Source of the DNA: Nocardia iowensis
Lineage (GTDB): Bacteria > Actinomycetota > Actinomycetes > Mycobacteriales > Mycobacteriaceae
Direction: 5' to 3'
NCBI RefSeq assembly: GCF_019222765.1
Contig: NZ_CP078145.1
Coordinates: forward strand, 8,884,075-8,948,074
Length of the DNA: 64,000 bases
Shown piece by piece: positions 35,632 to 47,595 of the stretch; position 1 is the stretch's first letter, and every line of letters begins with the position of its first letter. Made by a program: the position numbers and the translations under genes. The notes beneath the pieces were generated by a model that was given only the letters and a program-made list of their open reading frames with translations, was not told the origin of the DNA and ran no database searches.

Positions 35632-36387
35632 TCAGCCGAACGGTTCGACCGGCACCCCGACCTCGTCCAGGGCGGTGCGGATGAGCCGGGCCATCTCGAC
35701 GGCGGCGGGCGTGTCGCCGTGCACACACATGCTCGCCGCGCGCACCGCCACCTCGCCGGACCCGTCGACCGTGCGGGCGGTACCCGACATGGCGATCGAA
35801 ACCGCCTGCGCGACCGCCTCGTTGGTACGCAACACCGCACCGGGCAGGCCGCGCGCGGCGAGCGTGCCGGTCGGCGTGTACGCGCGATCGGCGAAGCCCT
35901 CACCGACGAAGCGCACCTTGGCGGCCTCGGCGGCCTCTTCCAGCTGGGTTCCGGCCGGGCCGAGCAGCGCCAAGCCGGGATCGTAGTCGGTGATCGCGGC
36001 CAGCACCGCGTCCGCGAGCTGCCGGTCGCGCGAGGCCGAATGGTAGAGCGCACCATGTGGTTTCACGTACCGCACCCGATCGCCCGCCGCCTTGGCGAAC
36101 GCGTCGAGACTGCCGATCTGATACAGCACCTCGTCGCGCAGTTCGGCCGGAACCATCGTGATCTCGCGGCGACCGAACCCGGCCAGATCGCGGTACCCAA
36201 CGTGAGCGCCGATCCTGACCCCCTTCTCGACGGCGAGTCCGCAGGTCCGGCGCATGATCGAGGGATCGCCCGCATGGAACCCGCACGCAATGTTGGCGCT
36301 GGTGACGATGTCCAGCATCGCCGCGTCGTCGCCCATCGTCCACGGCCCGAAGCCCTCGCCGAGATCACTGTTCAGATCCAGCGGCAT
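35632..36387 (-). CDS. pxpA: 5-oxoprolinase subunit A
   Basis: A 251-residue LamB/YcsF protein. Family signatures are LDLNSDLGEGFGPW at the N-terminus, SANIACGFHAGDP, GAHVGYRDLAGFGRR, YVKPHGALYH and CVHGDTPAA near the end. It opens the 5-oxoproline ring, which forms by spontaneous glutamine cyclisation. The start at 36387 has a GGGAAGG ribosome site. First gene of pxpABC. Confidence 0.9.
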   Translation of the reverse strand: MPLDLNSDLGEGFGPWTMGDDAAMLDIVTSANIACGFHAGDPSIMRRTCGLAVEKGVRIGAHVGYRDLAGFGRREITMVPAELRDEVLYQIGSLDAFAKAAGDRVRYVKPHGALYHSASRDRQLADAVLAAITDYDPGLALLGPAGTQLEEAAEAAKVRFVGEGFADRAYTPTGTLAARGLPGAVLRTNEAVAQAVSIAMSGTARTVDGSGEVAVRAASMCVHGDTPAAVEMARLIRTALDEVGVPVEPFG

Positions 36388-36565
36388 GTGAAACCTTCCC
36401 GTGGCGTTGTGTCGGAGACAGAAACCTGATTGTCGTTCCGACGGCGTTCTACAAGCAAGAATGCCCGGACCGCGGCGAATTATCCGCAGCTCACCGGCGA
36501 ACAGCGCGACCTGGGTCACTTCACGATGGTCGAGTCCGGCGACGGCTTGTACGCTCGGACCAATC

Positions 36566-37381
36566 ATGGCCACGTATTTCGATCCGAAGTCCTGGTCGCC
36601 GTTGCGGGCCGTCGATCTCGGCAAGCGCCTGTTCGAGCAGTCCTGGTTGGAGCAGTGGATCGCCGTCACCACCTCCTGGGTGGATCCGGTCGCCGACCTC
36701 GGCGCGGGCACCGTCACGGCGCTGATGCCGGACGCCCTGATGACCGTGCTCAGCGAAGGCATCCTCAGTCGATTCGGCGGGCAAGAGGTGAGTGCCACCC
36801 TGCTCGGCCACGACCTGCACGCCACGCTCCAGGTGCTGAAGGTCCGGCGCCGTGGCGCGCACTTCCAGACCAAGACGGTGCTGTCCCGGCTGCGCTGGGA
36901 CGATCACCCGATCGAGGCCGTGACCGTCATCGCGCACGGCGTTCGCCTGATCCCCGGCGTGCCGACGAAGGTGCGGACCGCGCGGCTCGACCTCGATGGC
37001 ACGGTCACCACCGCGGCGCTGGTCGGCTGGATCAACACCCAGCCGCTGGACTGGCAGCTCGAGGTGGACGACAGCGGGCTGATCCGCGCCAAGCACCGCC
37101 GAAGACGGCTGACGGCGCTGGTGGACGCCTCGGTGACGGACAACCGGGTCACCGTCGACCTGCACCGAGCCACCTGGTTCGGCCTGCGGGTCCCGCGACG
37201 GATGATCGGCACACCCGCGCTGCTGCTGGAACAGCTGCCGAATCAGGCGCGCATCGTGCACGCCACCCGGGACGGCGACCTGGTGCGCTTCCGGATCGAG
37301 CTGCCGGAGATCACCGGATCGTTCGATCTGGCGCAGATCCGTTCCGCGATCGTCACCGGAACCACCCTGATCGTCTTCTAG
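36566..37381 (+). CDS. Conserved protein of unknown function
   Basis: A 271-residue soluble protein with no signal peptide and no membrane helix. It is rich in beta-strand-like segments (VSATLLGHDLHATLQVLKVR, VRTARLDLDGTVTTAALVGW, RRLTALVDASVTDNRVTVDL) that repeat a similar alternating pattern, suggesting tandem lipid-binding-like sheets. I do not recognise a named family. ATG at 36566; upstream TACGCT could be a -10 with a very short leader. Convergent with pcnA. Confidence 0.6.
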   Translation: MATYFDPKSWSPLRAVDLGKRLFEQSWLEQWIAVTTSWVDPVADLGAGTVTALMPDALMTVLSEGILSRFGGQEVSATLLGHDLHATLQVLKVRRRGAHFQTKTVLSRLRWDDHPIEAVTVIAHGVRLIPGVPTKVRTARLDLDGTVTTAALVGWINTQPLDWQLEVDDSGLIRAKHRRRRLTALVDASVTDNRVTVDLHRATWFGLRVPRRMIGTPALLLEQLPNQARIVHATRDGDLVRFRIELPEITGSFDLAQIRSAIVTGTTLIVF

Positions 37382-37411
37382 CCCGGGGCCTCTCCAACCC
37401 GTGGGCCTTTT

Positions 37412-38872
<1,461 letters not shown>

Positions 38873-39222
38873 GAAATAGCAGCCTACCGTGTCATTTGCG
38901 GCGCCTGCGGCGCCGCGTGTTCGCGGCCCCCTGGTGTCTCGCGTCCGAGCGGCCACGACTGGCGACTGCGTCGCGTGCGCTGCGGCCACTCGGACGCGAG
39001 ACGGGCCGCGAACGGGCAATGCTCGGTCTCGCTTCGCTCGAAACCTGGGGTGTGCCGACGGGTAGCGACATCCGGCAGCTGATGGACTCGTGGCCGACCG
39101 CACAGTCGTGTTCCAACGCCGCCGTCGCAGGCGGGAGTCCCGGCTTCATGATGGGTGACACCCGAGGGCCACGAAGCGGCCGGGCGGCAGGAAGGGCAAA
39201 TCCAACACAGTAGGATTGCTTG
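38873..39222. other. Divergent pcnA-mutT4 promoter region
   Basis: 350 bases holding outward-facing -10 candidates (TAGGCT for pcnA on the minus strand and TAGGAT at 39211-39216 for mutT4) and, between them, the second 100-bp inverted element. I see no gene. Confidence 0.5.
38916..39015 (+). repeat. 100-bp inverted element, copy 2
   Basis: Opens CGTGTTCGCGGCCCC and closes GGGCCGCGAACGG, with an inner inverted pair (TCTCGCGTCCGAGCGGCC and GGCCACTCGGACGCGAGA). The compensating T/A change in both inner arms relative to copy 1 preserves base pairing, which suggests selection or correction of the hairpin. Confidence 0.7.
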
Positions 39223-39759
39223 GTGTCTCCGGCCGATCGAGCGAACAGTCGACGCCGCCAGCCTCGGCGCCGCGGTTCGGCGGCCAACGCGGCGAAACCG
39301 CGCATGCGCACAGTGCGCGAAACCTCAGCTGGCGGGCTTGTGGTCGATGGCTTGGACGGCCCGAGGGAGAAGCGAAGCGCGGCGCTGATCGGGCGAACGG
39401 ATCGGCGCGGGCGGTTGCTGTGGTCGCTGCCGAAGGGGCATATCGAAGAGGGAGAGACCTCCGAGCAAACCGCCATCCGTGAGGTTGCCGAGGAGACCGG
39501 CATCAACGGCGTGGTGGTGGCCGAACTCGGCAGCATCGATTACTGGTTCGTCACCGACGGTCGTCGGGTACACAAGACCGTGCATCATTACCTATTGCGT
39601 TCCACCGGCGGCGAATTATCCGACGCCGACGTGGAGGTCACCCAAGTGGCGTGGGTCCCGTTGAGCGAGTTGCACTCTCGATTGGCCTACGCTGACGAAC
39701 GGCGCCTGGCCGAGGTGGCGAACAAGCTGATCGACCGGATGGAGACCGGCAAGCGATGA
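39223..39759 (+). CDS. mutT4: Nudix hydrolase MutT4
   Basis: A 178-residue Nudix protein orthologous by position to M. tuberculosis MutT4 (Rv3908). The box [20 protein letters not shown] followed by TGI is intact. The first 30 residues are Arg-rich. The GTG at 39223 lies 6 bases after TAGGAT, suggesting a leaderless transcript; TTG at 39220 is less likely. Its stop overlaps the next start (ATGA). Confidence 0.83.
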   Translation: MSPADRANSRRRQPRRRGSAANAAKPRMRTVRETSAGGLVVDGLDGPREKRSAALIGRTDRRGRLLWSLPKGHIEEGETSEQTAIREVAEETGINGVVVAELGSIDYWFVTDGRRVHKTVHHYLLRSTGGELSDADVEVTQVAWVPLSELHSRLAYADERRLAEVANKLIDRMETGKR

Positions 39760-42506
39760 CCCAGACTTTTCGGCATCGCACAGCGATTCCGTGGGGGTTG
39801 GTTGGGCGACGGGTGTGGCGGCATCGCGTAGCGATTCCGTGGGGGGTGGTGGCCGGGCGACGGGTGGGCCTGCATCGCGTAGCGATTCGGTCGGGGGTGG
39901 TGGCCGGGCGACGGGTGGGCGTGTTCCGGATCATCGTGGCGGTCCTGACCATCCTCGGTTCGGCGACGACGCTGCCGACCCTGCTGCCCGGCGCGGCGCA
40001 GGCGCAACCCACCGGCACCGGGTCGGCGACGGGACCGAAATTCCTGAAGCTGTCGCTGGATTCGGTGACGCCGACCGCGGTGACCACGACCAGCGATCCG
40101 GTCCTCACCGTCTCGGGGACGGTCACCAATATCGGTGATCGCCGGGTCGAGGACATCAGCGTCCGCGTGCAGCGTGCGGCCGCGATCACCGCGCCGAGCA
40201 ACCTTCGCGCGGCCCTGCGGCTGGATCAGGTCAACTACGACGTGAACGGTGACTTCGAAGAAATCGCGACGCTACTCGATCCGGGCGATCGCAAGAAGTT
40301 CACGGTGACCATTCCCCTGCGCGGGGGTGGCGCCAGCGCGACGACCTCGCTGGATATCAGCAAGCCCGGTGTGTACCCGCTGTTGTTGAACGTGAACGGC
40401 GAACCGGCCTACGGCACCCAGGCCCGGCTCGATGACGCCAGATTCCTGCTCCCGGTGCTCGGGTTGCCGCCCGTGCCGAACAGCGCCGATTCGTCGGAGA
40501 CCGGCCAACCGGTGGCCGCGCCGACCGACGCGCCGGTGGCGACGACGCTGCTGTGGCCACTGGCCGACCGGCCACGCCTGGTGGCGGGCCACCCGGGGTC
40601 GGCGGACGGGAAGGCCGAGCTCACCGATGACGAGCTGGCCGCCTCGCTCGGCAAGGGCGGCCGCCTCGACCAGTTGCTCGCCGCATTGGAGAGCGTGTTC
40701 GACACGGTGCCCGGCCGCGACCGCACCCTCGCGACCTCGGTGTGTCTCGCCGTCGACCCCGATCTGCTGATCACCGCGCAGGCAATGACCAAGGGGTACC
40801 GGGTGCTGGCCAGCCCGTCCGATCCCGACGGCGCGACCAGGCCGGGCACCGGAGCCGCGCAGGCACAGACCTGGCTGGCCCGGCTGCGCACACTGGCCGG
40901 GTCGATGTGCACGGTGGCGCTGCCGTTCGCGCAGGTCGACCTCGCGGCGCTGGCGGCGGTGAACGATCCGGATCTGTCGGCGCGGGCGATGAACGCGCCC
41001 GCCGAGATCGTCGACTCGATCCTGGCCACCAAGTCGGTGCGCGGCGTCAGCCTGCCGGATTCCGGCAGCATCGATACCAGTGCCGGAATCTTGTTGCGCA
41101 GCCATGGCTTCGGGACGGCGGTGCTCGCCGATTCCGCCGTCGCCACGGAGGGCACGGCGGGTACATCCGAGGCATCACAACAGACCACCAGCCGAGGCGA
41201 CACCAAGAACCAGCCCACCGTCACGCAGAACACGGTGAACCAAACCGCCGAACACACCGCCCCGGAAGTGGTTCGGCTGTCCGGCGTCACCGCGGCCGTG
41301 CCCGCACCGGCGCCGGCGCCGCCCGCCGCCGAACCGGCCGTGCCGAACGGGAATCCGGCCGCCCCGGCCGTCGATCCGGCACTGCACGCCGCGACATTCG
41401 ACATCTGGTCCGCGACGGCACTCGCCGCGGTCGGCTCGAATCCGCCGACACCGTCGTTCACGCCCGCCAAGGTTCGTTACGAGGTCACCAACGACTCCCG
41501 TGCCGCCCGGCTGCAGGACGCGCTCGGCGCGATCTCCTGGTCGGCGCTGAACCCGGAGCCGAATCAGCCGCGCTCGCTGCTGCTCGTCCCGCCGCAGCAG
41601 TGGGGTGCGAACAAAGAGGAAGCGACGGCGCTGCTGCGCCAGATCGAGCTGCTGGTGCGCGGCAACCTCGCCGTCCCGCGCCCCTTCCACGAGCTGGTCG
41701 CCCAGCCGCCGAACCCGCAACCGTACGAGCTGGACTACCTGCCGCAGGCGGCACAGGACGCCGTGCCCGACCGTTTTGTGGCGCCGGTGCGCGACCAGGG
41801 CCGCCGGATCAGCGACCTGACCCGCGCGCTCGTCGAGGTGCCGGAGGCCGAACCGACGCCACGCCAGTTCCTCGACCCACTGCGCGACGATCTGATCCGG
41901 GTGCTGAGCCTGTCCGATCGGCGGACCGGGGACGCCACGCAGGCGGACACCTTCGCGCAGCGGCGGATCGATCAGACCACGCGGGCGATGGACAAGATCT
42001 ATGGTTCGGTGACCGTGCTGCCGCCCGGTGGGGTGTACACCCTCGCCTCCGAGCAGAGCCCGTTGCTGCTGGTCGCGCGCAACGATCTGCCGGTGTCCAT
42101 CCGGATCAAGTTCCTGATCGAGGCACCCGCCGAGACGAAGATCACCGACCTCGGCGAGGAGCAACTGCCGCCGAAGGGGACACGCTCGTTCCAAATCCCG
42201 ACCGAGGTCAGCGACAGCCGTAACCTGGTCATTCCGATTTCCCTTACCACACCCGACGGAATCGCGCTGGGTAATGCCACTTCGGTTTCGGTGCGTTCGA
42301 ACGCCTATGGTCAAGCCCTGGCAATAATTACCGCATGTGCCGGATTACTGCTCTTCCTGTTGGCCGGGCGCCGCTTGTGGCGCCGGTTCCGCGGCCAACC
42401 CGATCCGGCCGACGAGGGTTTCGACCCGAGCACTCGGCGCCGGGTCAACCGGTACCGGCGTGCCAAGAAGCGAGTCATCCAGCAGGAGCATCAGGAGGCA
42501 CAGTGA
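39756..42506 (+). CDS. DUF6049-type secreted/membrane protein (Rv3909 homologue)
   Basis: A 916-residue protein between mutT4 and murJ, the position of M. tuberculosis Rv3909. After an Arg-rich N-terminal repeat (residues 6-55), a signal peptide ([20 protein letters not shown], ending AQA) leads to a large extracytoplasmic domain beginning [20 protein letters not shown]. There are Ala/Pro-rich insertions around 465-535, one membrane helix near 860-880 ([18 protein letters not shown]) and a basic cytoplasmic tail. The ATG at 39756 overlaps the mutT4 stop. A GTG at 39921 would give a clean signal peptide without the repeats and is a real alternative. Probably a cell-envelope factor working with MurJ; function unknown. 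Confidence 0.78.
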   Translation: MTQTFRHRTAIPWGLVGRRVWRHRVAIPWGVVAGRRVGLHRVAIRSGVVAGRRVGVFRIIVAVLTILGSATTLPTLLPGAAQAQPTGTGSATGPKFLKLSLDSVTPTAVTTTSDPVLTVSGTVTNIGDRRVEDISVRVQRAAAITAPSNLRAALRLDQVNYDVNGDFEEIATLLDPGDRKKFTVTIPLRGGGASATTSLDISKPGVYPLLLNVNGEPAYGTQARLDDARFLLPVLGLPPVPNSADSSETGQPVAAPTDAPVATTLLWPLADRPRLVAGHPGSADGKAELTDDELAASLGKGGRLDQLLAALESVFDTVPGRDRTLATSVCLAVDPDLLITAQAMTKGYRVLASPSDPDGATRPGTGAAQAQTWLARLRTLAGSMCTVALPFAQVDLAALAAVNDPDLSARAMNAPAEIVDSILATKSVRGVSLPDSGSIDTSAGILLRSHGFGTAVLADSAVATEGTAGTSEASQQTTSRGDTKNQPTVTQNTVNQTAEHTAPEVVRLSGVTAAVPAPAPAPPAAEPAVPNGNPAAPAVDPALHAATFDIWSATALAAVGSNPPTPSFTPAKVRYEVTNDSRAARLQDALGAISWSALNPEPNQPRSLLLVPPQQWGANKEEATALLRQIELLVRGNLAVPRPFHELVAQPPNPQPYELDYLPQAAQDAVPDRFVAPVRDQGRRISDLTRALVEVPEAEPTPRQFLDPLRDDLIRVLSLSDRRTGDATQADTFAQRRIDQTTRAMDKIYGSVTVLPPGGVYTLASEQSPLLLVARNDLPVSIRIKFLIEAPAETKITDLGEEQLPPKGTRSFQIPTEVSDSRNLVIPISLTTPDGIALGNATSVSVRSNAYGQALAIITACAGLLLFLLAGRRLWRRFRGQPDPADEGFDPSTRRRVNRYRRAKKRVIQQEHQEAQ
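39771..39920 (+). repeat. Three tandem 48-51-bp repeats at the start of the DUF6049 gene
   Basis: Units at 39771-39818 (48 bp), 39819-39869 (51 bp) and 39870-39920 (51 bp), each starting CGGCATCGC or CTGCATCGC and ending GGGCGACGGGTG. Unit length stays a multiple of three, so each encodes a version of [16 protein letters not shown]. Confidence 0.8.
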
Positions 42507-42767
42507 AGGACGGTCAGCCGACGACCGCCGCTGTGTCCCGATCCGCCGTCCGGTGCGATTTCGCCACGCGGACAGCGGCTGCGTCTACCGGATTTGGACG
42601 TCCGACAAACCACAGTGGCAGAGTGGAGGACAATCGCGGAAGGCTCGCGTCGGCGCAGGGGCGGTGCGAGTGATGGGCAGTACCAGGAGGAACGGTGAGC
42701 GATTCAGCCTCGAGGCCGCTCGCCGAGCTGACCGGGTTCCGCTGTCCCGCCGGGCGCAGGAGGCATG

Positions 42768-45700
42768 ATGAGCGACGATGACTCATCGGCGCATCGGCCT
42801 CGATCCGATCGGCGCGACGGTCCACCGGCCCGTCGGGCGCCCGTTGCGCCGTGGGAACGGCTACCGCCGCAGGCGGAGGCCGAGGAGCCGGACGTGAGTC
42901 CCGGCCCGTACGACGCGCCCCCGCCGCGAGTGCCGCAGGTCAGTCGTCCGTCGGCACCGCCACAGCCATGGCCGGGGCAGCGCATGCCACCGGGACCACC
43001 GCAAAGACCACCGGGACCACCGCAGCGTCCCGCGCCCGCACCACACCCGGGACAGCGGCAATATCCAGCGGCGCCACCGCCGGGACCGGGACAGCCTCGG
43101 CCGCTGCCGCCGGGTCAGCGTCCTGGACCACCGCCGGGACAATCCGGTGCTATTCCCACCAGTTCGCCGCGCCCCGCGCCCGGACAGTCCGGTGCGATAC
43201 CTACCAGCTCGCCGCGCCCCGCGCCCGGTGCACCACCTGCCAACTCGCCGCGGCCCGCGCGTCCGGCACCCGGCCAATCCGGTCCCATTCCGACCGGAAC
43301 GCCTCGGCCGCGACCTGGGCAGTCCGGCCCGATACCGGTCGGCTCGCCGCAGTCCGGTCGGATGCCACCGCCGCGCTACGCTCCGCCGCAAGCCCGGCCG
43401 GAGCCGTACCCGCCGCCGCGCCGCCGCCGACCCGATCCGGCGGACGCCGAACCGGCCAGGATGAGCAAAGGCCCGCGCACTCAGGAGTGGCCCGCCCCCG
43501 GCAAAACCGAGGACCAGCAGCAGAGCTCGAACGCGCGCCTGCTCAAGGATTCCGGTTCGATCGCCATTGCCACGCTGATCAGTCGGCTCACCGGGTTCGG
43601 CAAGCAGCTGGTGCTGGCGACCGTGCTCGGCCCGGCCATCGCCAGCGCGTTCACCTCCGCCAGCCTGATCCCCAACATGATCACCGAACTGGTGCTCGGC
43701 GCGGTGCTCACCGCGATGGTGGTGCCGACGCTGGTGCGCGCCGAAAAGGAAGACGCCGACGGCGGCGTCGCATTCGTGCGGCGGCTCGTCACGGCGGCCT
43801 TCGTGGTCCTGGCCACCGCCACGCTGCTGGCCACCGCCGCCGCGCCGATCTTGGCAACACACGTCTTCGTGGCCGCTGACGGCAAGGTCAATACCGCGCT
43901 GACCACCGCGCTGACCTTCCTGCTTCTGCCCGCGATCCTGTTCTACGGCATGTCCGCGCTGTTCACCGCGATACTGAACACCCGGCAGGTGTTCAAACCC
44001 GGCGCGTGGGCACCGGTGATCAACAACGTCGTCGTGCTCGTCACCCTCGGCCTCTACGCCTTGACGCCGGGCGAGATCACCCTCAACCCGGTCCGGATGA
44101 GCGATCCGAAACTGCTCGTTCTCGGCGTCGGCGTCACGCTCGGCGTAGTGGCCCAGGCATTCACCTTGCTGCCCGCGATCCGTCGGCAAGGTATCGATCT
44201 GCGCCCACTGTGGGGTATCGACACCCGGCTCAAGCAATTCGGCGTCATGGGTGCCGCCATCATCCTGTACGTCCTGATCAGCCAGTGCGGCTTGATCTTC
44301 GCCAACCACGTCTCCTCGGCGGCCGACGAGGCGGGCCCGGCGATCTACTCGTACACGTGGCTGCTGCTCCAATTGCCGTATGGCGTCTTGGGCGTCACCG
44401 TGCTCACCGCGATCATGCCGCGGCTGAGCCGGAACGCCGCCGACGGCGATACCCCGGCAGTGGTCGATGACCTTTCGGTCGCCACCCGGCTGACCATGAT
44501 CGCCCTGGTCCCCGTGGTCACCTTCCTGACGGTGGCGGGCCCGGAGTTGGGGCAGGCGCTGTTCGGCTATGCCCGCTTCGCGGGTGATGCGCAACGGCTC
44601 GGGTATGCGGTGAGTTGGTCGGCCTTCGCCCTGATCCCCTACGCGCTGGTGCTGATCCACTTGCGGGTGTTCTACGCCCGAGAACAGGCGTGGACACCGA
44701 CCTGGATCATCCTCGGCATCACCGCGGTGAAGATCGTGCTGTCCGCATTGGCCCCGATGATCGCGAGCAACAGCAATCAGGTCGTGATCGTGCTCGGTGT
44801 CGCGAACGGCCTCGGGTTCGCCGCGGGCGCGGCGATCGGCGGATACCTGCTGCACCGCAGTCTCGGCGATCTCCGGATGTCCAACGTCGGGCGCACCGTC
44901 ACCCGAGTGGTGCTCTCGTCGCTGGCCGGTGGCGCCGTCATGTGGATCGTGGACCGGGTGCTCGGGCTGGAGCGGCTGACGGATTCCTTCGGTGGCCCCG
45001 GCTCACTCGTGCGGGTGGCGATCACGGCGATCGTCATGTTCACGGTGGCCTTCGGCCTGATGCGACTGGCCGGGGTGCCCGAGGTCGTCGGCATCACCGT
45101 CGCGATCTCCCGCCGCCTCGGCTGGACCCCGCCCGCGCCGGATCTCGATCTCGACGGCCCGGTCAACGACCCATACGCAACGCAGATTCTGCGCAGGCCA
45201 GACCCGATTCCGGCGTACCCCGCGTTCGACCCGTACATGGATGCTCAGACCATGGTCCTACCCGTGATCCGAGCCGACGCCGTTGACATCACCGGCATGG
45301 GTGAGTTCCCGTACCCTGTTCGGCAGAGAAGCACAAGTGGCGAAATCGCCGAAACCTCGACATACCAGGGCGAAGGAGGACCGAGGGTGAGCGACGACGC
45401 GGTGGGCGGCGTCCCAGCCGCTGATTCTTCTGCGACCACGGCAGGCGGGCTTTCGACCGATGCTCCGCCATCCGGGGGACAGCCGTCGGATCCCGCGTAC
45501 GTGAACCGTGCGACCGGCGCCCGGCCGCCGGATCACGACGCAGGTCCGCAGGATCAGGATGCGCCGGGGCCGGACCACCCGGGAGCCGCGCCGGTGCCCG
45601 GCACCGCCCAGCCTGGTCCGCACGATCGCCAGAGTCAGCTGCCACCACGCGACCCGATGTACGACACCGGGATGATCCCGATCGGGTCACCGGAGATGCC

Positions 45701-47270
45701 ACCGCTCGGTGGCGAGAACCTGGGTTCGCGGCGAACTCCGCGCGGCCCCAAGCTCATTCCCGGCGCGTCGGTGGCCGGTGGCCGATACCGGCTGCTCGCC
45801 GGGCACGGCGGGGCGCGCGGCCTCAAGTTCTGGCAGGCCCTCGACATCAAGCTCGACCGGGAGGTCGCGCTGACCTTCGTCGACGCCGACCAGAAGGCCA
45901 GCGACAACTCCGGCCACGACGGCCCGCAGGCCATTCTGTCCCGCACGCTGCGCCTCGGCCGGATCAACTCGCCCGGCTTGGCCCGGGTACTCGATGTCGT
46001 GCGCGGCAGCTCCGGCGGCATCGTGGTGGCCGAATGGACGCCGGGTCGCTCGCTGCGCGAGATGGCCGAAACCGTGCCGTCGCCGATCGGTGCCGCCCGC
46101 GCTATCCGCGCGCTGGCCTCGGCCGCCGAACTGGCCCATCGCGGCGGCGGATCGCTGTCCATCGACCACCCGGACCGGGTGCGGATCAGCGCGACCGGCG
46201 ACGCGGTGCTCGCCTTCCCCGGCACCCTGGCCGACTCGGACGCGCAGTCCGATGTGCGCGGCCTCGGTGCCATGCTCTACGCCCTGATCACCGCCCGCTG
46301 GCCGATCCGCTCCGGCGGGGTCACCGGCACTGCCGCAACTGTCGGAGGGTTGCGGCTTGCCGACTTCGGCCCGGACGGCACGCCGGTGGAACCACGCCAG
46401 ATAAGACCCGAGGTGCCCTTCGAGATCTCCGCGGTCGCGGTGCGCTCGCTGGAGTCGAACAAGGGCGTACGCACCGCCGCGACCGTGCAGCACGTGCTGG
46501 AGCAGGCGTCGGTGGTGGATCAGAAGACCGATTTCATCCCGGTGCTCCGCCTCGGCCAGCGGCCGCAGCCGGTTCCCGACGAGTCGCTCGCCGACCCGGA
46601 ACTGCTCGCTGCCGAACGGGAGAGATCCCAGCGGATGATGTGGATCATGGTCGGCCTCGGCGTGCTGGCCGCACTGGTGGTCGGCATCGTGATCTGGTGG
46701 ATGGTGAGCGTGTTCGCGCCGGGCGCTTCGGACGCGCCGCTCAACGAGCAACGCAATATCGGTCTCACCACCAACAACAGCCCACCCGCCGCTACGCCGT
46801 CGGCCGCGGGGCCGACTACCGCCTCGGGTGGCGTGCCGGTCCCGGTAACCGGGGTATCGGTGTTCTCGCCGGAGGGCACCCCGGACGGCGTCGGCAGTGT
46901 CAACGCGGTGCTGGACCAGAACCCCGCCACGATGTGGCGCACGGACCAGTACTTCCAGCAGTTCCCGGCGCTGAAGAAGGGGGTCGGGCTGCTCGCGACG
47001 CTACCCAGCCCGGCCAAGCTGACGAACGTCTCGATCAACTCGCCGAGTGCGGGCACCGCGGTGGAGATCCGCACCTCGCCGACGGCCTCGCCGACACTGG
47101 ATCAGACCCAGCTGATCGGTACGGCCAAGCTCGGTGACGGGATCACCGATATTCCGGTACGCACCGATCAAGCCGCTCGCTATGTGCTCGTCTGGATCAC
47201 CGGGCTGGGGAACTCCGGTGGTCAGTTCCAAACCTCGATCGCGGATATCCGTCTCGACGCTGCGGCTTGA
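42768..47270 (+). CDS. murJ: MurJ/MviN lipid II flippase fused to a pseudokinase
   Basis: A 1500-residue protein matching the layout of M. tuberculosis MviN (Rv3910). (1) A cytoplasmic Pro-rich region to about 250 with tandem PGQSGxIPT repeats (43134-43358). (2) A 14-helix MurJ/MATE-like flippase at about 255-770 (from DSGSIAIATLISRLTGFGKQ). (3) A cytoplasmic kinase-like domain from about 1000 (GGRYRLLAGHGGARGLKFWQ) in which the usual VAIK lysine and HRD motif are absent, so a pseudokinase. (4) A membrane helix at about 1290 and an outer discoidin-like domain. In mycobacteria the phosphorylated pseudokinase recruits FhaA to restrain precursor export. GCAGGAGGC precedes two adjacent ATGs (42765, 42768). 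Confidence 0.9.
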   Translation: MSDDDSSAHRPRSDRRDGPPARRAPVAPWERLPPQAEAEEPDVSPGPYDAPPPRVPQVSRPSAPPQPWPGQRMPPGPPQRPPGPPQRPAPAPHPGQRQYPAAPPPGPGQPRPLPPGQRPGPPPGQSGAIPTSSPRPAPGQSGAIPTSSPRPAPGAPPANSPRPARPAPGQSGPIPTGTPRPRPGQSGPIPVGSPQSGRMPPPRYAPPQARPEPYPPPRRRRPDPADAEPARMSKGPRTQEWPAPGKTEDQQQSSNARLLKDSGSIAIATLISRLTGFGKQLVLATVLGPAIASAFTSASLIPNMITELVLGAVLTAMVVPTLVRAEKEDADGGVAFVRRLVTAAFVVLATATLLATAAAPILATHVFVAADGKVNTALTTALTFLLLPAILFYGMSALFTAILNTRQVFKPGAWAPVINNVVVLVTLGLYALTPGEITLNPVRMSDPKLLVLGVGVTLGVVAQAFTLLPAIRRQGIDLRPLWGIDTRLKQFGVMGAAIILYVLISQCGLIFANHVSSAADEAGPAIYSYTWLLLQLPYGVLGVTVLTAIMPRLSRNAADGDTPAVVDDLSVATRLTMIALVPVVTFLTVAGPELGQALFGYARFAGDAQRLGYAVSWSAFALIPYALVLIHLRVFYAREQAWTPTWIILGITAVKIVLSALAPMIASNSNQVVIVLGVANGLGFAAGAAIGGYLLHRSLGDLRMSNVGRTVTRVVLSSLAGGAVMWIVDRVLGLERLTDSFGGPGSLVRVAITAIVMFTVAFGLMRLAGVPEVVGITVAISRRLGWTPPAPDLDLDGPVNDPYATQILRRPDPIPAYPAFDPYMDAQTMVLPVIRADAVDITGMGEFPYPVRQRSTSGEIAETSTYQGEGGPRVSDDAVGGVPAADSSATTAGGLSTDAPPSGGQPSDPAYVNRATGARPPDHDAGPQDQDAPGPDHPGAAPVPGTAQPGPHDRQSQLPPRDPMYDTGMIPIGSPEMPPLGGENLGSRRTPRGPKLIPGASVAGGRYRLLAGHGGARGLKFWQALDIKLDREVALTFVDADQKASDNSGHDGPQAILSRTLRLGRINSPGLARVLDVVRGSSGGIVVAEWTPGRSLREMAETVPSPIGAARAIRALASAAELAHRGGGSLSIDHPDRVRISATGDAVLAFPGTLADSDAQSDVRGLGAMLYALITARWPIRSGGVTGTAATVGGLRLADFGPDGTPVEPRQIRPEVPFEISAVAVRSLESNKGVRTAATVQHVLEQASVVDQKTDFIPVLRLGQRPQPVPDESLADPELLAAERERSQRMMWIMVGLGVLAALVVGIVIWWMVSVFAPGASDAPLNEQRNIGLTTNNSPPAATPSAAGPTTASGGVPVPVTGVSVFSPEGTPDGVGSVNAVLDQNPATMWRTDQYFQQFPALKKGVGLLATLPSPAKLTNVSINSPSAGTAVEIRTSPTASPTLDQTQLIGTAKLGDGITDIPVRTDQAARYVLVWITGLGNSGGQFQTSIADIRLDAAA
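43134..43358 (+). repeat. In-frame PGQSG repeats in murJ
   Basis: Four copies of a unit encoding PGQSG(A/P)IPxxSPRPxP. The first two are nearly identical at DNA level and directly adjacent. They lie in the Pro-rich cytoplasmic arm. Confidence 0.75.
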
Positions 47271-47595
47271 CCGCCCCTCCGCGCTTTCAGGCCGGACTTC
47301 GGGTACCGCGATTATGGCGTCGGCGACCGGCGGCAGTTGAGTCGGCCGGGTCAGCCCGCATTCGATGAGTTACCCACACACTCGCGAAATCGGTTGTGCT
47401 GTGCCCCTTTGGGGATTCGCCCCTCGGGCCGCCGCGGTTTGGTTGCTGCCGGATCGCGACTGACGATATGATCTCCTCGCGCTCTCAGCAGGGGAGCTTC
47501 CCGGGTTCTGGTGTTTTCGATCCTGGATGCTGCGAAATTTCGGTGATGGTCGTTCATGCCCGTCGCCACCGTGAGCGCTGTCCAAGGGGTTGGCA
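47271..47595. other. Intergenic region before sigM
   Basis: 325 bases without a gene. It holds one good promoter candidate (47443-47472). I see no GGAAC-type extracytoplasmic sigma site here, so autoregulation of sigM is not evident. Confidence 0.5.
47443..47472 (+). promoter_or_regulatory. SigA-type promoter candidate for sigM
   Basis: TTGCTG, an 18-base spacer and TATGAT (47467-47472) give a near-consensus housekeeping promoter, about 118 bases upstream of the sigM start. Confidence 0.45.

Noticed and set aside
42694..42781. A short GTG frame with a good ribosome site just before murJ
   Set aside because: About 29 codons, no known peptide; possibly a leader peptide, but not supportable.
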